Positions 12,300-24,498 are shown, numbered from the stretch's first letter. The stretch: 64,000 bases of DNA from Sycobia sp. Sy_11 (GCA_018907035.1 JACCIC010000035.1:2625001-2689000), one strand, 5' to 3'. The notes: generated by a model from the sequence alone, not told the origin. A program made the numbers and translations.

Positions 12300-14130
12300 C
12301 CGATTATAGAGAGGCGAGCTGCGCGCCGAGCCCATCGCGTACGAGCGCCGGTGAGATCGATTTAATCTAATTAGATGACGGGGCGAGGTGTTGGAGCAAC
12401 CCACGTTGACTATGTATGCTGACATAGGCGTGTAAAGTTGCGGCCCAGTTACTTCGGGGGTCGGGTGGCCTTTTTTTATCGCCATTGCTTTCCGAATCCA
12501 TTTCCTACTGCTAATAGGACACGAGGACTCCGAAATATCGACAAGGCTCCGAAAATTACGGAAGACCGCTGTAAAAATCGATGGAACTCGTGCGCGCCAA
12601 GCATTATTCATTTTTTTTTTTTTTTTTTTTTTTATGTAAATAGACCGCGTATAGTGGGGATATCGAGGCCAGGCTTGATGTAATAGCGTTACAGATCAAT
12701 TCAAGACAGTTTATAATATACAAGGTGCGCTTTTATATTATCATATCAGGCTTATCACCTTTCCGCGTATCGTGCGCAGTTTAGCGGGCATGGATGGACA
12801 TGCGTGAGAGCGCAATATTATATTATATATATCATCTCCCACGCCTACATTATGTAAGTTGCGTAAAAATGTTCACCGAATGCTAATTCCCGAGCGTAAT
12901 CCATTATTATTATTATTATTATTGTTATTGTTATTACCACCTCATTTGCAAAATCCGCATGGTTTAAGAGGATCGTTAGCGAGAAATGCATTAACGCGGA
13001 CTATTTATACAGTAAGGTGCTGCTAAAAGTTAAAAATTAAAACAGGCTTTTTGGCACGCATACGCGCGAGATATAATAACACTTTGAAACGCAAAGAAAT
13101 CCTAATAACCCGTTAAGTGAATTACTCTTGGTTTATATTTTGCGCTTTACGGGTAAAATCATCTCGTGAGATTGACATAATTTCTATTTCTATATAAATT
13201 GACGCGCCGTTACATTGCGCTCACGTCTCGATTAACTATTCTTCGACTGGCAAGAGAAATAGGACAAATTATTACGACTGCGCGCGAGACTTTTTTTTTT
13301 TTATATAGCATAATACAAAGAAACAGTGCAGCAATAATGCTATCTGGAACAGAGACAAGCGCTGAGAAATTCCTGGTTTTTCTGCCATATCTCGTTATAT
13401 AAATGTGTATAAAAATAAAACCTTAAATTTTATATATACATAAAAATGCCAGTCCTGCGTAAACGTTACATAAAATGCTTATGAATGTTCTGTTTGTTCC
13501 TTAACAACAGGTCGATAAATTAAAAATAATTTTTCAAGCAAGGAGCCTACATACACTAAGTAAGAAAGAGAGAAAGCCATTTTCAAACCTCAATATAATC
13601 TTTCGAGCCGCGAGATATTTATTATAATATTGATGCTCGACGGTGCATTATTCGTGCAAGCTTTTTATAACTCACGTGAACAGCGCAGGGTGATGAGCAG
13701 TCATGAGTCGTCCGTGTTTTGGATGCGCGCGCGCGCGCGCTGACAAACACGCGCACACACACACACGCTCACCCACACGGTATTTAAGGCAGGGAGAGGG
13801 GAGTGAAGATGAAGCCAGTACAATAAGTAGAGCCGTGATGAGTACCCGAGAGCCAGTGCTTTGTGTGTATGGCAAGCCAGAACTGCTGCGGTGCCAATAA
13901 TCGCCCTATAATAGCCACTTACGCGCACCTCCCGAAGTGCGCCTATATACTGCACGGTCAGTTGCAGAGAATAACTACGCGACTATCCATATATACGTAA
14001 CTCGGTGTAAGTCGCGATCGAGCTAAGTGCATTCTCTTCCCAAGATGGCCGCGTGTCGCAGCACGCGCCTCCGTTTCGCACATTCACTCGCGAATCCTCC
14101 CGTATATACATGCATACATAGATAGATACA

Positions 14131-14136
<6 letters not shown>
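12297..14136. other. Mainly AT-rich unique DNA, no gene seen
   Basis: A 23-bp poly(T) at 12,611-12,633, an imperfect (ATT)n at 12,903-12,935, an 11-bp T run at 13,291-13,301, and a CG/CA alternating stretch at 13,729-13,766. Confidence 0.55.
14042..14053. promoter_or_regulatory. Pho/YY1-like site
   Basis: aagatggccgcg fits the AAnATGGCnGC form of the YY1/Pleiohomeotic site. It lies in short unique DNA upstream of a (TA)n array. A single match; no transcript start is visible nearby. Confidence 0.2.

Positions 14137-14171
<35 letters not shown>
14137..14171. repeat. (TA)n microsatellite, 35 bp
   Basis: Preceded by short GATA and CATA tetranucleotide runs. Confidence 0.95.
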
Positions 14172-14173
<2 letters not shown>

Positions 14174-14406
14174 ACACCTCTTTCTGTCTCGCGCGCTACA
14201 TCAGCTCCTATATATATACATTATATACTGCCACTGCACCGCGCGGCGCGAATAGTTGACGTCGCGCGCTCGGGCGCGCTCTAACCATGACCTTGTCTGG
14301 CGTAGAGCCGAGAGCCGAGAGACGAGAGCCGCCTGCAGCTGCTGCAGCAGTGCAACGCAGCTCGCCTGCCTCTTTCTTTCTTTCCTCATCCCTCTCGCCG
14401 CGCCGC

Positions 14407-14440
14407 GGCCACCGCTCCTCCTCCTCCTCCTCCTCCTCCT
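14407..14440. repeat. (CTC)n trinucleotide run
   Basis: About ten units in GC-rich DNA; reads as Ser or Leu on + and Glu/Arg/Gly on minus. Confidence 0.85.
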
Positions 14441-14491
14441 CTCGCGGCTCCACTCGCATACGCGTGCAAATCTTGCATATTACGTATATAC

Positions 14492-14593
<102 letters not shown>

Positions 14594-14701
14594 GAGTTAT
14601 CCTTCGCCCGCGGCTCGGCCCACTGATACTCGTGTGCACCAGCGGCGATACTCGGTGCAGCGGTGGCGCGGCTTATACGGATGCGCGGCTCGGTGCGAGG
14701 G

Positions 14702-14734
14702 GAGAGAGAGAGAGGGAGAGAGAGAGAGAGAGAG
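14702..14734. repeat. (GA)n microsatellite, 33 bp
   Basis: One extra G inside; the following 250 bp are purine-rich. Confidence 0.9.
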
Positions 14735-15703
14735 GAGTTGCGTCGTGAAGTAGGAGGGCGAGGTGGGGCGGGAGGCAGAGGAGGGAGCGAAAAGAGAGGA
14801 GACCATCGCCGCCGTTGCCGCGCGCGCGCGCGTGCACGTATTACCGGCGGCTGTATACTGGCTGACGAGGAGAGGACGACTAGACGGAGAAAGAGAGGGC
14901 CGGTCGCCGCGCCGAGTGAAAGGAAGACATAGATAAACAGGGTGGGGAGAGTAGAAGGAGGAAGAAGAGGCGGTGGAGGGGCGCGCGCCCGAGCTCGTTG
15001 ACGCTCGTATAGGCGTATATATAAATGTGAAGGCGTCGACGCGCGTAAGGGCATCGGGAGAACGATATATATATATATACATTTATATATGAGTTGCGCG
15101 GTGCCACCTCTGCATCACGGCAACATCCGCACGTCCATACGGAGAGATTTATTTGTATTAGTGGCGTGGCTCCGCGGGTCAGCGAACGAAAAAATATCCG
15201 TGGAAGCTTGAGAGGGAATGATCGTGCTTTGGGTGGAGAAAATCCGCAGAGATTCGCATCAGAAGCCCTAATCTCGGGCTCAAATGTAGCTGGAGCTTCT
15301 GAATATTTTCACTTTTGTTCGAAGCGCTCTATACAAATTTTCTCACTATCTGGACCACCGAGACAGTCGAATCTTCGAACACCTGCTCAGAAAATGTTCG
15401 TCGATCTAAATATGCAACAATTAGAAAAAATAAATTACAAGTATTTGTGTTTCAATTACATTAATTTATACTTAGATAATATTATACATTTTTTCCCCGG
15501 CCAGTGTCTCATATACATTTGATATTGAAGTCGACAGATATTAATATATCTCTCTATCTGGGTAGTTAAATGATTGAATATATTAACTCGCAAATATACA
15601 AACTAATCAAATTCAATCCATTATTTTACAATTCGAACGGATATCCGGATTTTTCAAACGGTACTTTAAATAGTTCGAATGCTCGGATCTTGCCTTCCTC
15701 CCA
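14735..15703. other. Purine-rich then AT-rich unique DNA
   Basis: 14,735-14,990 is G/A-rich; 15,240-15,700 is repeat-free AT-rich DNA. No supported exon. Confidence 0.5.
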
Positions 15704-15828
15704 CATGAAACGTGCAATGGCTACAAAAAAGACCTATATCTATATGATGTATATGTTTACTCAGGAACCCGCCGAGAGTGGGTCATATTTGTCCCTGCAA
15801 ACATTTGTGACCATTGCACGTTTTGTAC
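15704..15828. repeat. Inverted repeat, hairpin with a 13-bp perfect core
   Basis: AAACGTGCAATGG at 15,708-15,720 is exactly complementary to CCATTGCACGTTT at 15,811-15,823. Pairing continues inward past two mismatches (ACAAA with TTTGT). The loop is about 75 nt. It lies in a microsatellite-free stretch (15,240-15,900). Function unknown. Confidence 0.6.
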
Positions 15829-16294
15829 GCGGATGCGTATAGCCTATAAACAAGGACCATTACGATTGTCGGACACCAAGGTTCCACGGCAGTTTAAAAT
15901 TACAATAGTCCTACTTTTTACCTCGTTGTAAATTTACGCCGTCTGCGCGGTCGCGGAATGGCCGCGCAAATGGTCCGAGGCCACGCGACTCGAGCACGCA
16001 ATGCTCGCTTTGAAGTTCGCATACGAGCGGGGAGATGAGGCCTCGTCGTCTAAATTCCTCGCGATATGTATTTTGCGTGTGTATTGCCGCGTTATTATCA
16101 TACCGCTTGTGTCTACATGGATCTTTAGCTTTTGCTCGCAACGTTGCTAAAGAAATTAGCACATTGGGCGTGAAGTATATACAATATAATACGATAGCCG
16201 CTTGCGCATTTGCTTTCCCTCGTTCGCTCGCGTTGCTCAACGGAAATGATACCAGAATGGGATTTCTTTTGACGGATTCCTTTCTCTCTGTCTG

Positions 16295-16298
<4 letters not shown>

Positions 16299-16361
<63 letters not shown>

Positions 16362-16372
16362 AGAGAGAGAGG
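16299..16372. repeat. (TA)n to (GA)n compound array
   Basis: About 61 bp of TA then a short GA run; preceded by a TCTG run. Confidence 0.95.
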
Positions 16373-16498
16373 TTTCAAAATAGTATATATTGTTTCAATC
16401 GCGTCGGCGCGAGAAAGCACCGATATATAGGGAGCTTATTTAGTTTTGTCGATGTGCGAATTTCGACGTACACATATGTAATAGAGATAGAGATAGAG

Positions 16499-16512
16499 AG
16501 ACAGAGAGAGAG

Positions 16513-16544
<32 letters not shown>

Positions 16545-16545
16545 C
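16499..16545. repeat. Imperfect (GA)n array
   Basis: GA units with GGG and AAA interruptions. Confidence 0.85.
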
Positions 16546-16621
16546 AGTGATAGAGTGGGAGGAGAGAGGGGGGCGGTATGTTGTAAGCGAAAAGTCACGT
16601 TCGCCTAATCGTTCGTTTGCA

Positions 16622-16625
<4 letters not shown>

Positions 16626-16674
<49 letters not shown>
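16626..16674. repeat. (TA)n microsatellite, 49 bp
   Basis: Pure alternation. Confidence 0.95.
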
Positions 16675-16676
<2 letters not shown>

Positions 16677-16832
16677 ATGAATACGCACACACCTCATACG
16701 TCAAATTGATCCGGTTATATATGAGCCCAGCGAACTCTTTATACAACCGTCGCCGCCACACTGCTGCCAAGAACCACTCGAATTCGCGAGCACGTTGATC
16801 CTTTTCTCTTTCTCTTCTCTTCTCGCTTACCG

Positions 16833-16833
<1 letters not shown>

Positions 16834-16897
<64 letters not shown>
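16834..16897. repeat. (TA)n to (GT)n compound array
   Basis: 47 bp of TA then 17 bp of GT without a spacer. Confidence 0.97.
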
Positions 16898-17678
16898 GAG
16901 GAAGGGAGAGCTTACACCTAATACTCAAGCTCGGGCATGTGCACCCGTGTTCCGGAGGAATAAGGCACGTACTGTTTAAAATTCATAATACGTCATATCG
17001 CACAGCCGAGTTCTCGGAAGTAAGTGTATATATATACATACGCATGTATATATAGACGCATATGGCGAATTTCAGGTCAGAGCTTTCGCTAAAACGAATT
17101 TCTGCATCGCGATCCGCGCGACCTCGACAGCGTCGTCGACTCTTCCACCCGCCTGTTTTCCCGTCGGCAAACTTGGCGACATATTGTCTAATCATCCCCG
17201 TTTAATCTATTCGTTCGTAATAGTCCCTCGCTCTCTCATTGCGCAAATGCGTAAAAGGTTGCCCGATAGAGGGTGGAAGGGGAAGGTGGCGCGATTTTCG
17301 ATATCGCAATCGCGCGGAAGAATGGAGAAAAAGTATTCGGAATGTTCTCATATGTGTGTGTGCGCGCGCGCGCGTGTCTGTGTGTATATATAATCAGCGA
17401 TGCGGTTGACTATCGTCTGGCTGGAAGAAAAGGAGGAGGCTCGTTTCTTCTTATTATTTTATGTTTATCATTATTTTATTATTGTTTTATTTTTCTTCTT
17501 TCGATGTAAGAAAGCCGCACAAAGCTGTATACAATAACGAAGGAACGGGGAGAGTCCCGCACGAGCTTGCATTGTTCTTACGTGTATCGGCGGTGAATAC
17601 ATATAGGTGCGCGTATATATGGTGGTGGCATCTTCCGGCGGATGTTCAATGCGTGTCGACGACATCCAATATCTACGC

Positions 17679-17680
<2 letters not shown>
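16898..17680. other. Mixed unique DNA
   Basis: Contains a GT/GC alternating stretch at 17,353-17,386 and T-rich 17,450-17,505. No gene seen. Confidence 0.55.
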
Positions 17681-17737
<57 letters not shown>

Positions 17738-17740
17738 TAT
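17681..17740. repeat. (TA)n microsatellite, about 60 bp
   Basis: One C at 17,732 interrupts the array. Confidence 0.95.
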
Positions 17741-18864
17741 GATCGAGAGGCTAGGCTCCCAGTGAACTCGCTATATGCTGTATTATACAATAGTTCGAGC
17801 CCTCGCTGAGAATCGCGAGGAACACTGCCATGCATGCCTTTGTTTTTCAAAGGAGCTGCAGGGGAGGTGGGAACAATTATTGAAGGGCAACCGTTGAATT
17901 TATAGGTTCTTAGAACTGCAGACTATACATCAACTGGTTTAATATAATTTCATTATAGTTAGTTTTTAGGCGAGTTTATGAAGATATTATTCAATCTACC
18001 TTTAATTATGTAATATAGATGAAAATTTCACTATTCATATAGTTGGTAACGTATAGTCATAAGGCAAGCGACATGGTAGCTAATAGATAATAAAAGTTGA
18101 ATGACTTAGAATTTTATAATTAACTAATTAATGATTAAATTGCAAAAGATATCAAATAATTCTACTATTGCAATTTTCACAAGAATAACAATGAAGATTC
18201 TTTAATTTAAGTGATAGCTATATAATTCTATGGCCGTTATGTTTACTAATTATAAGTGAAAAACTATAAACTGCAAAGATCTATCTTCGAGCAATTCGAA
18301 TCCGGATACTGTCCCGTAAGCTGTAACGATCTCTCGCTCAGAAATTAAGTTCGAGCCCCTTGATAGATCATTATTGAACTGGATGGCGAGCGTATTACAG
18401 CTTCATTCAACGACGGCTATCTTTCACGCTCGCCTCAAAAGTCGGACAGTTACACATTTATGTATATAAGTATAACGAGATAACGGATCTGGTTGTTTTT
18501 TTTTTTTTTTTTTTTTTTACATTTCACGATCTTCGGGAGCCGGGACCGCGCGCCACGCGGCGCTTTATATACCGAGCTTGACACGGAATTGTACGGATAG
18601 ATAATGTGTTTGTGTATTATATATAATACGTGTATGTATATGGACTAGAGAATGGAGGTCAAGATCAGATCGATGAGGCTCGCGGCGCGGTGCAGGCGCG
18701 AGTTCCCACTCCCGCGGCTCGCCGATCTTTCGCGCTCTCTTTCTCCCGCGCGATTCTATACGTCTATAATAAGCTCCATGCAAGCGCGCAACGCAAGGAG
18801 AGGCGTTCCCGCGAGTACTCGGCTTCTATATATACGTATATATATATGTTCCTCTATCCCTCTA

Positions 18865-18868
<4 letters not shown>
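17741..18868. other. AT-rich unique DNA then mixed DNA
   Basis: 17,880-18,480 is AT-rich and free of arrays, apart from the inverted repeats at 18,278-18,403. A 22-bp poly(T) lies at 18,497-18,518. No coding frame of note. Confidence 0.55.
18278..18403. repeat. Overlapping inverted repeats in AT-rich DNA
   Basis: GATCTATC at 18,278-18,285 pairs with GATAGATC at 18,362-18,369. AAGCTGTAA at 18,318-18,326 pairs with TTACAGCTT at 18,395-18,403, with five further pairs (CGCTC with GAGCG) inside. The two stems interleave, so they are alternatives or a pseudoknot. The strand also reads cgatctc, gaaattaag, cgagccc and ctggatgg in the order seen in 5S rRNA, but with a spacer about 9 nt too long and no 5' half. 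Confidence 0.4.

Positions 18869-18895
<27 letters not shown>
18869..18895. repeat. (CT)n microsatellite, 27 bp
   Basis: Preceded by a short CTATCC repeat. Confidence 0.9.
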
Positions 18896-18904
<9 letters not shown>

Positions 18905-19048
18905 CCTCGTGCCGGCCGCGGAAGAAAATATTTATAAGGTCGTCGACCGTTTCGATCGACTAGCCACCGGCTCGTCTCGGCGAGAGAGCCGGGGCGAGCG
19001 AGGAATTCGCCTTGCTAACCTGCCCACGGATGCGTCTCCAGGGAGAAA

Positions 19049-19051
<3 letters not shown>

Positions 19052-19084
<33 letters not shown>
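19052..19084. repeat. (GA)n microsatellite, 33 bp
   Basis: Continues imperfectly to about 19,125. Confidence 0.9.
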
Positions 19085-19094
<10 letters not shown>

Positions 19095-19801
19095 GGAGAA
19101 CGAGAGCGCGAGAAGGGGATAGTTAAGACACGGGAGAAGGGAATCGGGTCCGAGACGAATGGGCGAGCCGTCGTTAAGGTACGCGCGCACGCACGTACGA
19201 GCGCTGGAGGAACGCGCGTGCACAATGCATAGGTAGACGCGCGCGCGCTGCTTGGGCGAAATCGCGCGAGGGCGGTTGCGCCTGTATTATTTAGCATCGC
19301 GTAACGCGTCCGTTGGCCGTGAAACCAGCGAAAGTATCCTGGCCGCGGAGGCGCGGCCGTCGGGCGAGGAGGTGCAGGTCCGGCGCTCTCCCCGGGTGCG
19401 CGCGCGCGTACACGCGCATTGGCCACGCGCGTGTGTATGGCGGGGCTCGGTGCGCGGGCGCGGGTAATGTACGCCGCGCGCACGAGTCAGGGGGGGGGGC
19501 GCATTATGCGCGTATTGGCTCGGGTTGCCGTACTGCGGTAGAGTCCAGCTTCTTTCCGAGCTTCGTCCCCCCTTCCCCCCTTCTGCCTCGCTAGACGCAC
19601 GTTCGCGTACTATATCCTCAGCGAGGAGCAGAATGTGTTAGTAGGCCTTTCTTCCGGCGCGCGGGAATAAGATCGAGCTGTCCCTAACCCCCTTCTGCTG
19701 CTGTTGCTGCTGCTGCTGCTCCGGAACTGGATGCGCTCCGAAACGAGCTCGCGAGTTAAACTTCTTTCGCGTATGTATCCACTGTCCTGAGATTGATACA
19801 G

Positions 19802-19802
<1 letters not shown>

Positions 19803-19857
<55 letters not shown>
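19803..19857. repeat. (TA)n microsatellite, 55 bp
   Basis: Pure; preceded by a (CTG)n run at about 19,696-19,720. Confidence 0.95.
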
Positions 19858-19859
<2 letters not shown>

Positions 19860-20227
19860 GTAAGCTTCACATGCATCTATATATAATTTTTCTTAACTAG
19901 CAAGCGGAAAAGAGGGAAAAGGAGCTGAGAGAAAATTTTGTTGCGTCCAATCTGTACACGCGACCCATAAATGCGTATATGTGTATACGGTACATATTGA
20001 TCGTTTGTAACGTGTGCTTGGAAATTGTGTAATTCGAATTGAACGTATACAAAAAAAAAAGGCTAAAGGAATACATAGAACGACGTATGTACTGATTTTA
20101 TTGCAAAAAGGGTTGGGTCTTTGTTGGCCGCTGAGAAATCTCTCCTACCTCCCCCCCTCTCTCTATTATTTCAATGCATAAAAATAATAATCCAGCCAAA
20201 AAATACGTATACCAGAGATGGTGGAGA

Positions 20228-20231
<4 letters not shown>

Positions 20232-20290
<59 letters not shown>
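20232..20290. repeat. (GA)n microsatellite, 59 bp
   Basis: Flanked by further imperfect GA to 20,299. Confidence 0.97.
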
Positions 20291-20293
<3 letters not shown>

Positions 20294-20537
20294 GAGAGAA
20301 GTCGGAAGCACAGAGTTGTCGCGCAGGGCAAACCCAATGATATCTAGGGGCCTTTGTTCTCCTTTGTCCGCGAACTTTACGAGCCTGCCAATTGAAGGCC
20401 CTTCAGTCTATACCGTTACCGGATAGCCACGGGATAGCCGTCGAGTGCCACTGGCGCGCGGAGAGAGATCCGCGTTCTCCCCCTCGGCCCCTTTATCCGC
20501 TCTCGCGGCGGCTAAGGATTACACGTGCATGGGCATT

Positions 20538-20548
20538 CATGTACACAT

Positions 20549-20614
<66 letters not shown>
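20538..20614. repeat. CATA/(CA)n/(GC)n array, 77-nt perfect alternation
   Basis: Starts with CATACA-type units, continues as 35 bp of CA and ends with 14 bp of GC. Purines and pyrimidines alternate at every position, the pattern that favours Z-DNA. Confidence 0.9.
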
Positions 20615-22196
20615 TAGACGCTATATCATTTTCCACGATCACCATATCTTTCCAAGTACTGCGGAATACTGGACTTCCTCCCCTTCCCCTTGGGTCTCCA
20701 CCTCTCGTTAATTTATAATCAAATGAGCAAATCTCTCTGGATATATATACGTTGATCTCATCATAAAATTAAAAATAAATTTAATAAATTGACAAATTTT
20801 ACGAAGATCATATATTTAAAGATTTTACGCACCCTACAGCTCGATCGGCTATATATATATATATACACACACATATAGGTGCGCGCAATCTAAATTGACC
20901 GCCGATCCATTTAAGCTCGCTGTTATTTACGACCCTGTTTCCCGGTATATACATGTGCAGAGATAATATGTTGAAAAGTTATAGGCGTTGGGGAAAATCC
21001 TGAAAGCGTTACTTAAGCTCGGAATTATTATATTACTCAAAATCATGTGAACTTATGTTAATGCAATTGTATGAGAAATAATTCCGCAAGAGCGAGAGCG
21101 ACGATTATACTACACTTCGCAGCCACACGTCGCGCGAGCGCGGAGTCGCAATCGACTTTCGCGCGCGCGCGCGTCTATATAAGAGCCATTGGGTAATTGC
21201 CGCTTGCGCGCGCGCGCCTCTCAGCCTCTCTCGCCCCTCGTAATATATTAATAAGACAAATTCTTTATGAAATATCTTTCTCATTGTCGGCATTCCTGCG
21301 AGGAGGCTCGCTCGCCGCATTGTTGACATACGGCTTCGCGCATCTGTATTGTAGATTGCGTGCGTCGACGTGACAATTGAAAGAACCGACGTGTTCGCGT
21401 ATCGTCGCGATAATGGGTCGTTTTTCTGCACAATTGCCGACGAGGGTGGTGGGGGGGGGGGAGAGAAATTTCATTATCTCAAAAGAGAGCGTATGCAAGG
21501 CATTTTATTGCGCAATAATATCAATTTCTTAGAGAACGGGACTGATTTTATATACGTCGTTGCAGATTTAATGTAAATACATATGGCAATGGCGAGCTTG
21601 AGACGGAAGAAAAGCACGTTCGTTACGAGAAAGAGTCGGAGGAAGCAGTAGGTACACGCGTGTGCACGTACTGCTGCTTTGTCCACTCGCACGTCGCGGA
21701 AACAATTTGTTCCACTTTATTGGAAATGATTTTCCGCCCGGCAGAGGGCTATAAGGAGACGAGGAAGTAAAGAATGGTGGCAGAGAAGCTCGGTCGATCG
21801 GTCTGATATACCGATCGTTTGCCCCAGCCACAGTCTCGCGCCAATAACTCGACCGCGCATCCGCCGTTTTGGAGTCGGCGCGTTGACGATCCGCAGGCAG
21901 GGGAAGAGAGAGAGAGAGAGAGACGCGCGAGCGCGTTGCCATCCTCCGACGTATATACAATGAGCGCGGTGGCCTCGTTTCTCGCCTGGAATGAGTTCAT
22001 TTTTCTTTTTTTTTTTTTTTTGCTTTTTCCTTTCTTTGCCACGCAATGGTTCAGCAAAAGCACTGCTTTCGCGGTCACGGGAGCTCGGGTAAATAAAGCG
22101 CGAGTTAAGAAAGAAGAAACGAGCAGACGCTTTTAAAATGCTGCGCGCATGGCGAACGCGAAACGTATTATCGAGCGAGGGTCCAAGTGCTGCGAA

Positions 22197-22199
<3 letters not shown>
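20615..22199. other. Mixed unique DNA, no gene seen
   Basis: 20,720-21,110 is AT-rich and unique. CG runs occur at 21,161-21,172 and 21,207-21,217, a G10 run at about 21,451, and a T run at 22,006-22,021. Confidence 0.55.

Positions 22200-22250
<51 letters not shown>
22200..22250. repeat. (GA)n microsatellite, 50 bp
   Basis: Pure, in an otherwise array-poor stretch. Confidence 0.97.
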
Positions 22251-22252
<2 letters not shown>

Positions 22253-23471
22253 ATTGAGAACGTAATATTAGAATTAAAGATATATGGCCTCGGTCGTCTC
22301 TATCGGACAGTCACACCCGGCGGTGAAGCCGTGCGATTTCTCGTGGCAAAGGCTGATTGGTCTCAAGCTCGGGAGCAAAATCTCGATCAATGATGATTAT
22401 AGCGCTTTCATAAATTATCGTTTTTATACAAACTATAATCATTGTTCGTTTTATATATTAACTAAACTGTTGCGTATTTTTGAGCCTATCTTTCTAAAAG
22501 ACTATAGTCCAAGCGTCTGGGTGTTTTAACGAAAAAGCTGGTCTAATTTTATATACACGATGGTTTGTATAGCGGCGCGAAGAAAACGTCCCTAGTAAGA
22601 ATTACCATAATTGTGTCCAGTACTGGAAATATACAATATTATATATACAATACTGTAACAAAGAATATAAAAAATTATCATATTATTTATAGGAATCTCT
22701 TAGTTCCCGATCAATGAACTGATGGGAACTTTTTTTACTTTTTAACAAGTAAACTTTTCTCCGCCCCCTTCCATACGCTCCGCGATATTTCTAAAACTAT
22801 ATTAATGTCATATCTTCCTCTTAGCAGTTGTTCTACTCGAAGTACTTTATACACCTCCTACGATAATATATTAGGACACTTTGGCCTCGATTGTAGCACA
22901 CTGAATAAATCCACCGCGTTGCGTAACGTTATATTTACGACTGTTTTTAAGCTTTTGTATCCTCTGCAAATAAATCAACATCTATCTATATCTATTTATC
23001 TCTATCTATGCACGAGCACCTAGAGGGAAAATAGGGGCGGAAAAGTTGTGTATCGCTGCCCCTGCATGACCGACACGGGATACACGCGCGCGAGGCTGCG
23101 CGGCTCAGCGGCTCAGGGAGCGCCGGGGCGAGCGCGCTATGCTTTTAAGAGGCACCCCATCCATCATCGATTACATAGTTATCCCAGGAGATTTTATAGT
23201 CCCTCACCACCAGCCGCTTCTTCTCGCGCGGAGGCCGTCGCGCCGAACTGACTTATTTATATCCGATTTCTTCCATCGAGCTCTCTCGACTACTGTAACG
23301 TCTCGCTCGATCACTTTACGCGTACACCATCGTGGCACCGTTCATCCTGCACACAAATACTATCATAGACAACACGCGCATATTTGACAAACGCATCTGC
23401 CCTCGTCATAGCCACCGCGAGTATAACGCCACCGAGAGTCTCCATGGCATTTCTATGCTCGTAAAGTAACG

Positions 23472-23505
<34 letters not shown>

Positions 23506-23794
23506 CACACGCCCATATCGGTCCGCCAAAGTTTGCACATCTGCGCGACTAACGTGGACACAAAGGCGCAAATACACATATAGCATTACATTTGTGCTTT
23601 TTCCCGTCGTAAACAGCCATCGGGAGGCGAGGCACTCTTCTGCAATAAACCCACTTTCAAAATCTCATCGCGTTTCACGCTCGCGCGCGGGCTTTATCTT
23701 TACGATATAAGTGTCAACGCGGCGAGTGCTAATAGCGCGCCTTTAGCGCGCTCGCTCGCGCACGCACGACGGGGCCTTCGTTGTATTTTTATAT
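22251..23794. other. AT-rich unique DNA, long poly(A)
   Basis: 22,260-23,000 is AT-rich unique DNA holding the stem-loop at 22,702. A 29-bp poly(A) lies at 23,473-23,501. No convincing gene. Confidence 0.55.
22702..22737 (+). other. Stem-loop followed by a T7 run
   Basis: AGTTCCC(G)ATCA pairs with TGATGGGAACT (22,702-22,730): 11 base pairs with one bulged G around a 6-nt loop, followed at once by seven T. The shape resembles a transcription terminator, and a T run is the RNA polymerase III stop signal. I found no A or B box or snRNA-type gene upstream, so chance is possible. Confidence 0.35.
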
Positions 23795-23855
23795 TATATG
23801 TGTGCGCGCGCGCGCGTGCGTGTGTGTGTGTGTGTGTGCGCGCGCGCGCGTATGC
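23795..23855. repeat. (GC)n-(GT)n-(GC)n array, 61-nt perfect alternation
   Basis: A central GT run of about 18 bp sits between two CG runs, forming a near-symmetric block with no break in purine-pyrimidine alternation. Confidence 0.9.
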
Positions 23856-24205
23856 TGCCCAGACACAAAAGGAGTCCCGGCGCGGGACAAGACTCGGGCG
23901 GAACGGCCACGAGGAATGCCGTGCCGGCTAAATTATTTCCCGTTAATTTTTCGAGGATTTTCGCGGCAATATTTCTTCGCGGGAGGAATATTAACGACGG
24001 ATGCTACGAAAAAATTAACCGAATCGCGAACCGAGCGCATTTCGAGTTCATTTCTCCCCTTCCTCACATCGCGACCGACCTCGCGTGGTTTTCGAGAAGT
24101 GAAATTCGCAGTTGATCAGCCACCGTGGAGAGAGCGAAGCAAACGGCGAGCGCGGTAGACAAAAAGGTGGGGGGAGGTCAAACTGTGTGTGATATTTATC
24201 ATGTA

Positions 24206-24208
<3 letters not shown>

Positions 24209-24244
<36 letters not shown>
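24209..24244. repeat. (TA)n microsatellite, 36 bp
   Basis: Pure; the first long TA array after a gap of about 4.3 kb. Confidence 0.95.
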
Positions 24245-24251
<7 letters not shown>

Positions 24252-24467
24252 TTAACAAAGAAGGACCTTTTAGTTTTTCGAGGTTGTTTCGCAGTTTGTG
24301 TCACCGTGCGCCCGTGACGCTGCGGTTAAAAGACTTTTGCGTTCAGTTCCCCCTCCCCAACTCTCTCAGACCGTACGACAGGTGTAGCTGGCCGAAATTA
24401 CGAAAAACCAACGTTCTTCCGTTTCACTATTTATGCATACTTGCGGCACACGCGGCTCAAAAGCCGT

Positions 24468-24473
<6 letters not shown>

Positions 24474-24498
<25 letters not shown>
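24474..24498. repeat. Poly(T), about 25 bp
   Basis: Homopolymer without an obvious retroelement body next to it. Confidence 0.9.

Noticed and set aside
18291..18305. B-box-like string (attcgaatcc) suggesting a tRNA
   Set aside because: No A box, no acceptor stem and no cloverleaf around it.
23473..23501. 29-bp poly(A) as the tail of a retroposed copy
   Set aside because: No upstream retroelement or gene-like body and no target-site duplication seen.
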